From positions 1 through 50,127 of the forward strand of contig JAJVHX010000020.1 in NCBI GenBank assembly GCA_022072405.1: a DNA stretch of 50,127 bases. The letters are read 5' to 3'. The position numbers and the translations under genes were made by a program. The notes under the pieces are model-generated. The model searched no databases, was not told where the DNA came from, and saw only the letters and a program-made list of their open reading frames with translations. Shown piece after piece: positions 16,492 to 26,904 of this stretch (its first letter is position 1; each line of letters opens with the position of its first letter). This DNA is from Phycisphaerae bacterium (GTDB taxonomy: Bacteria; Planctomycetota; Phycisphaerae; UBA1845; CAIVHJ01).

Positions 16492-17748
16492 ATGAAGCCG
16501 TTCATGCTTCTGACGGCGAGTTGGGCGATATTTTTTGCCGCCCACCCCACATCAGCCCAGGAACTGGTTGCCCCTGCTGAACTGGAGCAATTGGGCTATT
16601 ATAAATACTGGAATGTACAATTACCGCTGATCGAAGACGAGCACATCGTCAATTTTTACCTGGTCAAAGAAAATCTGTACTGCACCTCAAATATGAGTGT
16701 GCTCTATGCCGTACATGCGGATATCGGCACACTGCGCTGGGCCATCAAACTGGGCGGTCCGGGTACGGTGATTTTTGAACCCTATCGTGTACAGGCTTTT
16801 TTTGGTCAATCACTCACCCTGGTTACTACGACTCATGGCGTCCACTGGCTCGACACGGCTACCGGCAAAGAAGTCGCCCGTGAAAATCTGAATTTCGTTC
16901 CGGTGGCTGGTGCTGTTTCTGATGGCGTGCGATTCTATGTGCCCGGTCTTGATCGAAACATGCACAGCCGACGCTTCATTCCGGTGGGTCAGGCTTTACA
17001 GATCATCGAGAACTGGCGAGTGGCCACAGAAGGGCTGACTTATACGCCTCCGAAATTATGGGGAGGGGGGTTGTTCTGGATCAACGAAGATGGCCGTATT
17101 CGGGCCTGCTTTGCAGAGAACAAGCAAAGGTTATGGGTATTTAATGCGGCGGCCCCCAATAAAGCAGGTCTGTTCGTAGACAGTACCGGCTTGTTTTTCG
17201 GCAGCACGGATTATCATCTTTACAAACTGGATGTGATGAACGGCAAGCCGCTGTGGCGTTATCGGGTGCCTAATCAGATGAACGCCGCGCCGATCGTCAT
17301 CGGTGAATCGGTTTATCAGATGGTTGAGAATAACGGTGTGTATGCACTCGACGTGAACACGGGCGACTTATTATGGCAACACCCGCTGGTCACCTCATTT
17401 ATTTCAGCACCGGCTGATCGGGTTAACTGGTATACGCAACTGGGTGATATCGTCTCCGTCGATCCGCATAACGGCGTGGTACGTGGCCAGATTTACGCCG
17501 GTGAGGTGGAGTTGATTGCCGGCAATACGAACTCCGGAGCAATGTATCTGGGAAATCGTTCCGGTCATATCCTGTGCGCACAACAGAACAATGTGCCTTA
17601 TCTACGTTTTGAACAACTGCTCATCACCCCGGGCAGCCCAGCTGCCGAACCCACACCAGCTACTCCGGCAGCTACGCAAACGGACGAACAAGCCCAGCAG
17701 GAGGAAGACTTGACCGATCTGCTGCGCAGCCGGAATGATGACGAGTAA
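16492..17748 (+). CDS. exported PQQ-like beta-propeller protein
   Basis: A 418-residue protein with a Sec signal peptide (MKPFMLLTASWAIFFAAHPTSA, likely cleaved after the Ala of TSA). It has repeated blades of the PQQ/outer-membrane BamB type, such as VLYAVHADIGTLRWAIKLGG, LYKLDVMNGKPLWRYRVP and VYALDVNTGDLLWQHPL. Each has the 'A-x-D-x-x-T/N-G-x-x-x-W' pattern. The C-terminus is a Pro/Ala/Thr- and acid-rich tail. Propellers of this kind act as scaffolds in envelope assembly or as quinoprotein enzymes; catalytic residues for the latter are not evident. AGGAGA precedes the ATG by 7 nt. purH follows 23 bp later on the same strand. Confidence 0.85.
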   Translation: MKPFMLLTASWAIFFAAHPTSAQELVAPAELEQLGYYKYWNVQLPLIEDEHIVNFYLVKENLYCTSNMSVLYAVHADIGTLRWAIKLGGPGTVIFEPYRVQAFFGQSLTLVTTTHGVHWLDTATGKEVARENLNFVPVAGAVSDGVRFYVPGLDRNMHSRRFIPVGQALQIIENWRVATEGLTYTPPKLWGGGLFWINEDGRIRACFAENKQRLWVFNAAAPNKAGLFVDSTGLFFGSTDYHLYKLDVMNGKPLWRYRVPNQMNAAPIVIGESVYQMVENNGVYALDVNTGDLLWQHPLVTSFISAPADRVNWYTQLGDIVSVDPHNGVVRGQIYAGEVELIAGNTNSGAMYLGNRSGHILCAQQNNVPYLRFEQLLITPGSPAAEPTPATPAATQTDEQAQQEEDLTDLLRSRNDDE

Positions 17749-17771
17749 TTTAGGATCCGGTACGAGAAAGG

Positions 17772-19412
17772 ATGACCGTGCCTCACCCTCGGGCGTTGAT
17801 CAGCGTGCATGATAAGAGCGGTGTAGCCAATTTTGCCCGAATCCTGGTTGAATTGGGTTGGGAAATCATCTCTACGGGTGGTACGGCTCGTTATTTGCAG
17901 GATCAGGGGGTAACCGTCACCCTGCTGGAGCAGGTGACACAGTTTCCGGAAATGCTGGATGGTCGAGTTAAGACTCTGCACCCGCATATACACGCCGCCA
18001 TTCTAGCCAACCTGTCACTTCCGCATCACCGAGAACAACTCGCTGCACATGGTTTGCAGCCGATCGAACTGGTAGCGGTCAATCTCTACCCCTTCGGGGA
18101 TACCATCCGCCAGCCCGATTGTCGTTTTCATCAGGCGGTGGAGATGATTGATATTGGCGGTCCGGCGCTGCTGCGGGCTGCGGCGAAAAATCACACACAC
18201 GTCTGGCCGGTTGCTGATCCTCGACGCTACGGCCAAATTGTTCAGCAATTGCGGCAACCCGCGACTGACCCGGCTGCCGAGACGCAATTGCGACGGGAGT
18301 TGGCGCGCGATGTTTTTGCCCACATCAGCCGCTATGATCGAATGATTGCTTCCTATCTGACGGAATCCCTGGAGGAGCTGCCGGCGTTGGCGATCAACGA
18401 AGAATGGCCGCCGCCGGTGCCCATGCAGACTTTACGCTACGGCGAAAATCCGCACCAGCGAGGCTGGCTGATCGCCCATGGAGCCGGGCCGTTGGGACAC
18501 ATTGCTCATGACAGCGGAGTGGAGATTTCCTTCAATAACCTGGTTGATGGTCAATCGGCTTATGAACTGTTGTGCAGTCTGCAGGATGGATTCCCCGGTT
18601 TAGCTGCAGCGGTGTTTATCAAACATAACAATTCCTGCGGTGTTGGTGTAGCGGAGGATCCCATCGCTGCCTATCGACAAGCTTATCAGGGTGATCCGCT
18701 GGCAGCCATGGGGGGGATACTCGCCCAGAATGTGGTTGTAGATGAAGCTCTTGCTCAGGCGGTGATGTTTTCTCTGGATGAATGGGGCAAAGCAGCAGGG
18801 GCCAATGCCTTTTTCATCGAGGTCTGGCTGGCAAACGAATTTACGCCGGATGCGCGGACGTTGATTCGCAGCAGCAAAGCCTGGGGTGAACGGGTTCGCC
18901 TGATCCCCCTGGGCCATCCTCTGAATACCGGTCAGCGCTCGCATTGGGATTTTCGCCGGTTAAGTGGCGGCTGGCTTATCCAGGAGAGCGACCTGCACAA
19001 TATGCCGGATGAAAAGTGGGAGGTGGTCACTCCGGAACAGCCAACAAATGAGCAATGGCGCGATCTGCGCCTAGCCTACATCACCTGTAAACATACCCGG
19101 AGTAATGCCATCACGCTCGTGCGTGACGGGATGTTGCTGGGTAATGGAGCCGGGCAGATGTCGCGGGTGATGAGTTGCCGTATCGCCACCTGGCAGGCCC
19201 GTGAAAATGGCCATGGAGAATTTTTGCGCGGGGCGGTAGCGGCGTCGGATGCCTTTTTCCCCTTTGCAGATGGCCCGCAACTTCTGATCGAGGCAGGGGT
19301 GCAGGCGCTGATTCAGCCGGGTGGTTCCAAACGGGATTCGGATACTATTGAGTTATGTACCCGTCAACAGATACCAATGATCCTGACGCATCATCGTCAT
19401 TTCAAACATTAA
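17772..19412 (+). CDS. purH: bifunctional AICAR formyltransferase/IMP cyclohydrolase
   Basis: PurH carries out the last two steps of IMP synthesis. The N-terminal cyclohydrolase part shows ALISVHDKSG, IISTGGTARYL and MLDGRVKTLHPHIHAAIL. The transformylase part shows LRYGENPHQRG, FIKHNNSCGVG and CKHTRSNAITLVRDG, ending with IQPGGSKRDSDTIELC and a late DTIE/MILT strand. At 546 residues it is slightly longer than E. coli PurH (529). The AGAAAGG directly touches the ATG at 17772, so the GTG two codons later (17778) may be the actual start. Unlike many bacteria, purD is not adjacent but lies about 7 kb away on the other strand. Confidence 0.97.
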   Translation: MTVPHPRALISVHDKSGVANFARILVELGWEIISTGGTARYLQDQGVTVTLLEQVTQFPEMLDGRVKTLHPHIHAAILANLSLPHHREQLAAHGLQPIELVAVNLYPFGDTIRQPDCRFHQAVEMIDIGGPALLRAAAKNHTHVWPVADPRRYGQIVQQLRQPATDPAAETQLRRELARDVFAHISRYDRMIASYLTESLEELPALAINEEWPPPVPMQTLRYGENPHQRGWLIAHGAGPLGHIAHDSGVEISFNNLVDGQSAYELLCSLQDGFPGLAAAVFIKHNNSCGVGVAEDPIAAYRQAYQGDPLAAMGGILAQNVVVDEALAQAVMFSLDEWGKAAGANAFFIEVWLANEFTPDARTLIRSSKAWGERVRLIPLGHPLNTGQRSHWDFRRLSGGWLIQESDLHNMPDEKWEVVTPEQPTNEQWRDLRLAYITCKHTRSNAITLVRDGMLLGNGAGQMSRVMSCRIATWQARENGHGEFLRGAVAASDAFFPFADGPQLLIEAGVQALIQPGGSKRDSDTIELCTRQQIPMILTHHRHFKH

Positions 19413-19439
19413 TCGGAAAAACCAGCCAAAGGATAACAG

Positions 19440-19994
19440 GTGAAGCTCTATACACGTAGTGGTGATGACGGTACTACTGGACTGTTCGGCGGGAAGCGCG
19501 TCCTGAAAAACATCGCCCGTGTGCAGGCCTATGGAGAGGTCGATGAAACCAATGCACTGCTGGGCTGGGCTGCAGTAGTCTGTCAGCCATTACTCGCCGA
19601 ACGGATCAAACGGCTTCAGGACCAGTTATTTACCCTGGGCACGGAGCTGGCTACCCCACCGGAGAACCTTCCCATCCAGGGCATCGTACCATTAGCTGAC
19701 GCACAGGTGACGGAGCTGGAACAGTGGATTGATGAAGCGACCGATCCAGTTCCACCTCTACGCCAGTTCATTTTGCCGGGCGGAGCGGAGTCATCCGCTC
19801 GACTGCAGGTCGCTCGGGCGGTAAGTCGGCGGGCGGAGCGCGGCGTGGTCGCCCTGGCCCAGGTCGAACCGGTGCGAGCCATCGTGATTCATTATCTCAA
19901 TCGGCTGAGTGATTTGTTGTTTGCCTGGGCGAGGTGGGAAAACTGGAAGCTGCAACAGCCGGAAATTCTCTGGACCCCAAGAAATCATCCATGA
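19440..19994 (+). CDS. PduO-type cob(I)alamin adenosyltransferase
   Basis: This enzyme transfers the adenosyl group of ATP to cob(I)alamin to make coenzyme B12. The 184-residue protein has the PduO/MMAB signature at its start (LYTRSGDDGTTGLFGGKRV), VQAYGEVDETNALLGWA and the helix ARLQVARAVSRRAERGVV with the conserved Arg residues. It starts with GTG after AAAGGATAACAG. It lies 28 bp after purH, and its TGA overlaps the next ATG (ATGA), so the next gene is translationally coupled. No other B12 gene is in the window, so it more likely supports salvage. Confidence 0.92.
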   Translation: MKLYTRSGDDGTTGLFGGKRVLKNIARVQAYGEVDETNALLGWAAVVCQPLLAERIKRLQDQLFTLGTELATPPENLPIQGIVPLADAQVTELEQWIDEATDPVPPLRQFILPGGAESSARLQVARAVSRRAERGVVALAQVEPVRAIVIHYLNRLSDLLFAWARWENWKLQQPEILWTPRNHP

Positions 19995-22987
19995 GTGAAT
20001 CCAGTCGGGAACAATCAGGACTAAGTCTGCTGGAAGTAGTGGTGCTGCTGATGATCGGCTGCACACTGCTGGGAGTCTGCTTTTTGACCAGCCCACCTCC
20101 CGGTCGTGCACATGATGGAGCGCTGACCTGGCAGGAAGGCTCGTCACTGCATCAACTGACCGATTGGCTGGCTTTTAACTTCAAAATACCCACCGCAGAT
20201 ACGATCGGCATTAAATGGTTGATCGGGGGCGTCATGAGCGCCCTGGCGATTATCGTGGTTGCCTTGGCCCGATTTCTGGCGATCCGGTCGCGTGAACGAG
20301 AATTTTATCTGGATGAGGGTACTACAACTCCTGTCGCCACGTTAAAAAAGCAGATCGATCCACTAGCCGGCGCGCAATTGCTGCTGGTCCTGTTCGTGAT
20401 ACTTTCATTTCTCAGTGCGCTCTGGTCGGCAATCAGCATGTTGGCGCTGGGCGGCTCGCTGATATTGCTCGGTCATATCTTCTGGGCATTGGCTATTCGA
20501 TTCGGCCTGAATCAGGGCGGCACCCGCTGGGCGGTCATCATCCTGGTAACGACGCTGTTGCTGACGGCACTACTGGGCATCTGGTATGCAACGGAGCGCA
20601 ATCCGAGTGCGCGGATGATGGGTTACCCGATCGGCAATACGCTCTTTTTTGCGGCGTCCATGTTGCCGGCCATTCTTCTGAGTCTGGCTGGCATCGGTGC
20701 CGCTGTAGTCAAATTACGAAAACAGCGTAGTGGAATTGCCTTGATATTCGCCGCTCTCCTGGTGGTGGTTGTTACGGGATGGGCATTCCAACTGACCGAT
20801 TCACGCGGCGGGATGGTTGGCTTGGCAGCAGGTTGTGCAGCGATGCTGATACTCGCCATATCAACCACTCGTAACCGCCTGATCGCGCTGGCGCTGATTG
20901 GTGTGATCGGCCTTGCTGGATATCTGATATGGCTGCAGCCTCGTATTGCAGAGCGCAATGATTCGGTGCGTTCACGTCTGTACGCCTGGACCTATGCTCA
21001 GGAATTGTTCGCGGAGTCACCGATATTTGGCCATGGCCAGGGTTCTTACTCATTGCTTGCTGATTCACGCGCCGTAGAGGATGTGGATGAGGATCCGCTG
21101 CCGTTAAAAAATTATAACCATCATGCTCACAACGAATGGCTGGAGTTGCTCGCTGATCTGGGTAGCATCGGCATGGTGATGTTCGTCGGCAGTTTGCTGC
21201 TGACGTTTCTCGCCGCAACCCAGGCATTACATCAACCGCTCGCAGTTGGCCAGCGCTGGTTGATAATCGGACTGGCGAGTTCACTGGCGGCCATGTGTGC
21301 AGAAGAAACATTTGACGTCGCGTTGCAAATTGCCCCATTCCCGATCATATTCTACACCGTATGGGGTTTGTTATGGGCAGCGATTGCGAGTGCGCTGCCC
21401 AGACCCTGGTCGGCGGAATGGAATCGCAAGGCTGCGTGGCAAACTCCGTTGCTATTTGCAGTGATTATACCTGCATTGGTTTTGCTCGCCGGGACGATCA
21501 GTGATTTTCACGCCAATCGAGCTCATTACTCGGTAGACGAACTGCTGAAACAACGCCAATGGACCGCAGCCAATGCCGCCGCCGAACAAAGCTGGCGATA
21601 CCGACTCTATCCGATGCGGCGTATTTTTGCCCGGCTCGATCACGTCCGCACGCAACTGACTATTGCCCATGCCTATCTCAACGACTACGCCCGCGTACTG
21701 GCTACCTTGCAGCAGGAAAGCATGCCCAACGAGAAGCTGCGACAACAAGCCCAGGAATATCGCCAGCAAGCCATCAACTATGCCGATCAGGCGCATCAGC
21801 AGGTGGGGGAGTGGATCGCACTCGCCCCGGCGCTAATGGGGGCCCATGAATCAGCCGCCCAGGCGAATGAAATACATTGCCTGTTGGCTCAGCTGGAGGG
21901 TCGAGTTGAGGAATATGAAGCTTACCGGCAAGTGATTGTCAAACATTATGAGCAGGAACTTCGCCGCGAACCCTTTAATGCTCAACTGGTGATCAGCCTA
22001 TTATCCTATGCCCCGGCGGATATTCCGCTCAGTGAGGTGATCAACCTGATGTGCCCGCCGATGCGTTCCGGCGATCTGCCGGAAAGCTACTTTACTCTCT
22101 ATCAGAATCTGGCCCAGCAGCCCGATCTGGATCGCGATTTTTCTCCTCTGTTGAATCAGGCTCTGGCGAGTATGTTACCGAATAACAGTACCACACAACC
22201 GGCCAATCCATTTGCGCCGGAAATACTGCGCATCGGCAGCTGGGTCGCATACCATCGAGGTAATCTGCCTCTGGCGGTAAATTACAGTGAAGCAGCTATG
22301 CAATTGTCCTCTGCGGATACCAGACGGAAAATTTTTCCCTATGCAGCAGCGATCAATGCCCGCGAATTGGGGTTCCTGCAGTTTTCGGCCAATCCCAACG
22401 ATCCGCAGACGGCGGTAACGACCACACGTCGCAGCAACGATTATCTGCCCGGCGGATTTGAAGCAGAATCTATCCGCCAACGCACGGGACTACAATTGGT
22501 GCTGCTGCTGCTGGCCGCCGGTGATGAACCCGCCGCCGATCAGGAGTTGCCAGGTGCTCAGGCTCTGTCCCAGGAAGGTATGATGACGGAACTGAGCCAG
22601 CAATATTATCGGTTGTGCAGCATGTTGATGAGCTTGCCGCCGCCGCTTCGTCCCGGTTATCTGGCTGATCGTCTGCAGCGTTTTGATGCTTTAATGCTGA
22701 GTCATCCGTTTTCCACAGAAGCTCAGCCGGTTCCACCTGTTTGGCTGGCACAATATTATTGGGAAAATCAACAGGTGGATCAGGCTTTGGCACAAGTTGA
22801 AAGGGCATTGGAACGATTCGGTCCGATCCAGCCGCTGCAGAGCATGATTCAGCAGATGGCTACTCAATTACCCAATCATGCGGTGATCATCGCTTTGCAG
22901 CAGAAGTTGGCGGAACTTTCCGGAGACACCACCGCCAGTCAACCCACCTCCCTGCCCAGCAGCAGTTCAGCTCCCGTTACTGAGTGA
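19991..22987 (+). CDS. O-antigen ligase-like membrane protein with TPR-like C-terminus
   Basis: A 998-residue protein. About a dozen hydrophobic segments fill residues 15-500. The periplasmic loop has the O-antigen ligase/polymerase (Wzy/WaaL) look: PIFGHGQGSYSLLA, then NYNHHAHNEWLELLADLG, where the conserved His of the family sits. After residue about 510 comes a long helical part with TPR-like pairs (LLKQRQWTAANAAAEQSWR and similar), ending in a Ser/Pro tail. It probably joins glycan units at the outer face of the inner membrane. The ATG at 19991 overlaps the stop of the adenosyltransferase. Its 3' end overlaps the convergent glycosyltransferase by 21 nt. Confidence 0.82.
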   Translation: MSESSREQSGLSLLEVVVLLMIGCTLLGVCFLTSPPPGRAHDGALTWQEGSSLHQLTDWLAFNFKIPTADTIGIKWLIGGVMSALAIIVVALARFLAIRSREREFYLDEGTTTPVATLKKQIDPLAGAQLLLVLFVILSFLSALWSAISMLALGGSLILLGHIFWALAIRFGLNQGGTRWAVIILVTTLLLTALLGIWYATERNPSARMMGYPIGNTLFFAASMLPAILLSLAGIGAAVVKLRKQRSGIALIFAALLVVVVTGWAFQLTDSRGGMVGLAAGCAAMLILAISTTRNRLIALALIGVIGLAGYLIWLQPRIAERNDSVRSRLYAWTYAQELFAESPIFGHGQGSYSLLADSRAVEDVDEDPLPLKNYNHHAHNEWLELLADLGSIGMVMFVGSLLLTFLAATQALHQPLAVGQRWLIIGLASSLAAMCAEETFDVALQIAPFPIIFYTVWGLLWAAIASALPRPWSAEWNRKAAWQTPLLFAVIIPALVLLAGTISDFHANRAHYSVDELLKQRQWTAANAAAEQSWRYRLYPMRRIFARLDHVRTQLTIAHAYLNDYARVLATLQQESMPNEKLRQQAQEYRQQAINYADQAHQQVGEWIALAPALMGAHESAAQANEIHCLLAQLEGRVEEYEAYRQVIVKHYEQELRREPFNAQLVISLLSYAPADIPLSEVINLMCPPMRSGDLPESYFTLYQNLAQQPDLDRDFSPLLNQALASMLPNNSTTQPANPFAPEILRIGSWVAYHRGNLPLAVNYSEAAMQLSSADTRRKIFPYAAAINARELGFLQFSANPNDPQTAVTTTRRSNDYLPGGFEAESIRQRTGLQLVLLLLAAGDEPAADQELPGAQALSQEGMMTELSQQYYRLCSMLMSLPPPLRPGYLADRLQRFDALMLSHPFSTEAQPVPPVWLAQYYWENQQVDQALAQVERALERFGPIQPLQSMIQQMATQLPNHAVIIALQQKLAELSGDTTASQPTSLPSSSSAPVTE

Positions 22988-24127
22988 CTCCGCTGAATTG
23001 GCCCCAGTCAGCCGTTGGGCGATAATCTGTTGATAAACTGCCGCAGTCCGTTCAGCCATGCGGCTGAGCGAATGCTGCTGACGGCAATATTCAAGCGCCC
23101 GGGCCGACATCGCCTGAGCCAGATGCGGCTCACTGATCAGGCGCTGGATGGCGGCAGCATAACTTTCCGGGGATGGGGGATCGCATATCCAGCCGGTCTG
23201 CTGATGAATCATGAAATCTGAATTCGGCACCGGACCGGTGATGGCGCAAACCCCGCTCGCCAGAGCATGCAGCAAACGGACATCCACCCGATCCACTACA
23301 CCGGGAACCAGGAATACATCCGCACCCTTCATCAGCAGATTCCAATCGGTGGCGGGTTCGGTAAAAGTGATCTGCCGATGCAGTTGCAATTTTTCTGTCA
23401 GTTGGCGAAGAAATTTTTCGTGCGGACCACGTGCCGCCAGAAACAACATCACTTCCAGTCCTTCATCCTGCAGCAGTCGTACAGCCCGGATCAGATCCGC
23501 CACCGGTAAGGCAGGTTCGAAAGCGGTCATACATAATAAGGAGGGGGTCATTTCCGGACGGCTGAAGCAGTGGGGCGAAGATTCCGTCAATAATCCGGGG
23601 CGGATGAGATACAGGATTTCCGACCCACTTTCAACCTGCTGCTGCAGGTTCTGCTGCAGAACCTCGCTGGCACAGATCAAACCCTGCCAAGAATGTACCG
23701 GCCAATTGGTCGCCAGCTGCAGATCCTCGCTGCCCAACAGATGGCCGATCAGCGGACAGGAATAATGTCCCGCCAACGCCTGAGCCCAGACTGCGGAGCG
23801 GATGGTAAATCCGTGAATTATATCGGGCGGTACTTCCTGCAATTTTTGAATGGTGCGACGCAGATGTGCCTGACGGTTATACCAGCGCAGGGGTTGATGC
23901 AGAATTACCTGTACCGGCCCGAGTGATAATTGTCGGGCTGCAGGGGCAGAAGTAATGAGTGTTAATTTCTGTATGTAATCCAGCAACCCCACACAGAGAT
24001 AGTTGATCATGGGGCCGAGGCGATCAAAAGTCAGTTGATCAACGACCAGCGCCGCATGCAGGCTGGTGGCGGTCGGTTCGGCGACTGGAGCTGTTTGATT
24101 CACCATCGGCGACCTGCCTGAAGTCAC
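22967..24127 (-). CDS. glycosyltransferase family 4-like protein
   Basis: A 386-residue GT-B glycosyltransferase. The N-terminal half binds acceptor and is diverged (AALVVDQLTFDRLGPMINYL). The C-terminal half has GT4-type features: GADVFLVPGVVDRVDVRLLHALASGVCAITG, which includes the GT4-like 'E/D...LLEALASG' helix, then VPNSDFMIHQQTGWICDPPSPESYAAAI. It is probably cytoplasmic and linked to envelope glycan assembly, given the O-antigen-ligase-like neighbour. A GTG at 24127 overlaps the polA stop (GTGA), supporting coupling. An ATG at 24106 with CAGGT upstream is the alternative. Confidence 0.8.
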   Translation of the reverse strand: MTSGRSPMVNQTAPVAEPTATSLHAALVVDQLTFDRLGPMINYLCVGLLDYIQKLTLITSAPAARQLSLGPVQVILHQPLRWYNRQAHLRRTIQKLQEVPPDIIHGFTIRSAVWAQALAGHYSCPLIGHLLGSEDLQLATNWPVHSWQGLICASEVLQQNLQQQVESGSEILYLIRPGLLTESSPHCFSRPEMTPSLLCMTAFEPALPVADLIRAVRLLQDEGLEVMLFLAARGPHEKFLRQLTEKLQLHRQITFTEPATDWNLLMKGADVFLVPGVVDRVDVRLLHALASGVCAITGPVPNSDFMIHQQTGWICDPPSPESYAAAIQRLISEPHLAQAMSARALEYCRQQHSLSRMAERTAAVYQQIIAQRLTGANSAESLSNGS

Positions 24128-26853
24128 GCGGACGATTTGCTTTCAAGCCAGTTCGGGCCCCAGCCGACATCGACCTTGAGCGGCACGCACAGGGCGAGCG
24201 ACTGCGTCATGGCTTGTCGGATCACGGCCGCATCCGATTCTATCCGATCACAAGGTACTTCAAAAACCAGTTCATCGTGCACCTGAATCAGCATTTGTGC
24301 GGCCAGCGAATGATCGACCCATCGGCGATGCAGTTGAATCATCGCCTGTTTAATCAGATCGGCCGCGGATCCTTGTAGAACGGTATTGACCGCCAGCCGC
24401 TCACCCAACGCGCGCTGGGCTGCGTTGGCCGATTGCAATTCGGGAATCGGCCGGCGGCGCCCGAGTATCGTCGTGACGAATCCATCTTGCGTCGCCTGCC
24501 AGATACATCGATCAATAAAGCCGCGAATATCGGGGTAACGTTGAAAATAAAGTTCGATAAAGCGTTTGGCTTCCGTAACGCTCATACCGGTGGAGCGTGA
24601 CAAACCGAAGGGAGTCTGACCGTAGATGATGCCGAAATTAACCGCTTTGGCTCGGCTGCGCTGTTCTGAGGTGACCTGCTCCAGTGCCCCGCCGAACACC
24701 TGGGCCGCCACGAAACGATGGATGTCCTGGTCTGCGGAAAAGGCTTCGAGCAGGCGGGCATCCTGACTGAAATGGGCCAGCATGCGCAACTCGATCTGCG
24801 AATAATCGGCCACGAGCAACACACGCTCCCCACCGTCGGCAATGAATGCTCGGCGAATCTGGCGACCTTCTTCGGTGCGAATGGGAATATTCTGCAGGTT
24901 GGGGTCGTTGGAGGAGAGCCGGCCGGTGATCGCCCCGATCATATTGTAACTGGCATGAACCCGTCCGGTCTGACGGCTGACCATGGTGGGCAGACTGTCT
25001 ACGTAGGTACTTTTCAGCTTGGCCAGTTCCCGGTACTGCAGAATCAATTTCGGCAGGGGGTGGTCGGTCTGCTCGGCGAGTGCTTCCAAAGTTTCGGCGT
25101 CGGTGCTGCGTCCGGTTTTGGTTTTTCGCTGCACCGGCAGATGCAGCTCATCAAACAATATTTCCGCAAGTTGTTTGGGAGAGTCGAGATTAAAGGCCCG
25201 TCCCGCTTCCTGCTGAGCGGATTTTTCCAGTTCCAGAAGACGATCAGCCAGTTGCAAACCAAGCTTCTGTAGAAACGGGACATCCAGCTTCACACCGCGA
25301 CGTTCGATGGCGGCGAGTACTTCGATCAGCGGCATCTCCGTTTCATAGAGCAGCGGTTGTAAACCGCGTTCGACGATCTGCGGCTGCAAGGTACGATAGA
25401 ATCGCCAGGTCAAATCGGCGTCTTCAGCAGCATAATCGCAGACCCGCCGGGTATCGACCTGATCCATGGTGATCTGGTTACGCCCTTTACCGATCAGATC
25501 GGTGATCGGAATGGGTGTATAGTCGAACAATTCCTGAGCCAATCGATCCATGCCATGAGACGAGCGCAGGGGGTCCAGCAGAAAGCTGGCCAACATCGAA
25601 TCAAACGCCAGATGTTGTACTTCAAAACCATGTTGCTGCAGCACGATCAGATCATACTTGATATTGTGGCCAACCTTGCCGATCTGCGGATTGGCAAAAA
25701 TCGGTCCCAGGGCCTGGCGGATTTCTTCAACCGGCAGGGTGGCTCCGACCGCCGCGCGGACGGGTATATAGACTCCTTGGCCTTCCTGCCAGGAAAGCGA
25801 AATTCCCACCAATTGGGCGGTGACAGGATTCAAGCCGGTCGTTTCTGTATCGATGGCAACATATTTTTGACGCGATAACTGCACCACCAGTTCGGTCAGT
25901 GCCGCCGAAGAATCAATCAGTTGATAAATCGAGCTGCGAGGCGACGCAGTCGGCGAAGGGAGCGGGGTGACAACAGCAGTCGATGTTGTAAGGCGCGGCA
26001 AATCTTCCATCTGGGTTATCAGCCGATTCAATCCCAGAGATTTCAGAACCGGTTGCATGGCTTCCTGGTTTAAGCCGTGAAAGCGTGCGTTATCCAGAGC
26101 CAGGGGCAGCGGCAGATCCTTGTGCAAAGTGACCAGTTGTCGGGTGATCGGCAGTTGTTGTTGAAAAGCCTCCACCGCACTGCGCAACTTGGGAGTCAAC
26201 TCAGCAGCGTGGGCCAGAACCTCCTCCGCCGTGCCATATTGCCGAATCAGTTTTACTGCTGTCTTTAACCCCACCCCAGCGATACCGGGCACATTATCCA
26301 CATTGTCACCCATGAGCGATTGAATCTCTATGGCTTGTTCGGGCCGATAGCCTTTTTCTTCCTCAATCAGCGCCGCGTCAATTTTGCGATTACTGTCAGT
26401 ATCGAACAAGAAGACATTGGGTCCGGCCAACTGATCCAGGTCTTTGTCGCGGGTGACGATCATGATGTCAAGATCCGTACTCTGCCAGCGGCGGACCAGG
26501 GTGGCGAGAATGTCGTCAGCCTCAAAGCCGTCAACGATCAGCGTGGGTATACCCGAGCGGTGCAACAACGAGACAATACGGTCGATCTGAGATGGTAAAT
26601 CCTCCGGCAACGGTGGACGGTGGGCTTTATATTCCGGAAAAATTTTTCGCCGACTGGCCGTTGAGTTCTGATCGTCCAGCGCCACCACCAGGTAATCGGG
26701 GCGCTGGTTGCGTATCAGGTTGAAGAGCATGGCGAAAAAAACATGAATCGCCTTGGTGGGTTCTCCGGTGGGGCTGTTCAAGTTCCGGAAGGGGGCATAA
26801 TAAGCACGGAAGATCTGGCTGTGGCCATCGATCATGTAAAGCGTTGAAGGCAT
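24124..26853 (-). CDS. polA: DNA polymerase I
   Basis: A 909-residue three-domain Pol I. The 5' nuclease has YMIDGHSQIFRAYYA, FEADDILATL and GDNVDNVPGIAGVGLKTA. The 3'-5' exonuclease is intact, with DTETTGL, GHNIKYDL and YAAEDADLT carrying the acidic residues. The polymerase has motif A DYSQIELRMLAHFS, the O-helix RSRAKAVNFGIIYGQ and motif C QVHDELVFEVP. It fills gaps and removes RNA primers in repair and lagging-strand synthesis. Overlap of its stop with the glycosyltransferase start suggests cotranscription. An active proofreading site is notable only because it is lost in many other lineages. Confidence 0.98.
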   Translation of the reverse strand: MPSTLYMIDGHSQIFRAYYAPFRNLNSPTGEPTKAIHVFFAMLFNLIRNQRPDYLVVALDDQNSTASRRKIFPEYKAHRPPLPEDLPSQIDRIVSLLHRSGIPTLIVDGFEADDILATLVRRWQSTDLDIMIVTRDKDLDQLAGPNVFLFDTDSNRKIDAALIEEEKGYRPEQAIEIQSLMGDNVDNVPGIAGVGLKTAVKLIRQYGTAEEVLAHAAELTPKLRSAVEAFQQQLPITRQLVTLHKDLPLPLALDNARFHGLNQEAMQPVLKSLGLNRLITQMEDLPRLTTSTAVVTPLPSPTASPRSSIYQLIDSSAALTELVVQLSRQKYVAIDTETTGLNPVTAQLVGISLSWQEGQGVYIPVRAAVGATLPVEEIRQALGPIFANPQIGKVGHNIKYDLIVLQQHGFEVQHLAFDSMLASFLLDPLRSSHGMDRLAQELFDYTPIPITDLIGKGRNQITMDQVDTRRVCDYAAEDADLTWRFYRTLQPQIVERGLQPLLYETEMPLIEVLAAIERRGVKLDVPFLQKLGLQLADRLLELEKSAQQEAGRAFNLDSPKQLAEILFDELHLPVQRKTKTGRSTDAETLEALAEQTDHPLPKLILQYRELAKLKSTYVDSLPTMVSRQTGRVHASYNMIGAITGRLSSNDPNLQNIPIRTEEGRQIRRAFIADGGERVLLVADYSQIELRMLAHFSQDARLLEAFSADQDIHRFVAAQVFGGALEQVTSEQRSRAKAVNFGIIYGQTPFGLSRSTGMSVTEAKRFIELYFQRYPDIRGFIDRCIWQATQDGFVTTILGRRRPIPELQSANAAQRALGERLAVNTVLQGSAADLIKQAMIQLHRRWVDHSLAAQMLIQVHDELVFEVPCDRIESDAAVIRQAMTQSLALCVPLKVDVGWGPNWLESKSSA

Positions 26854-26904
26854 GAGTCAATAATAGTGCGGAACAGGCAGATGGGAAACTGTTGTTGACC
26901 CTAA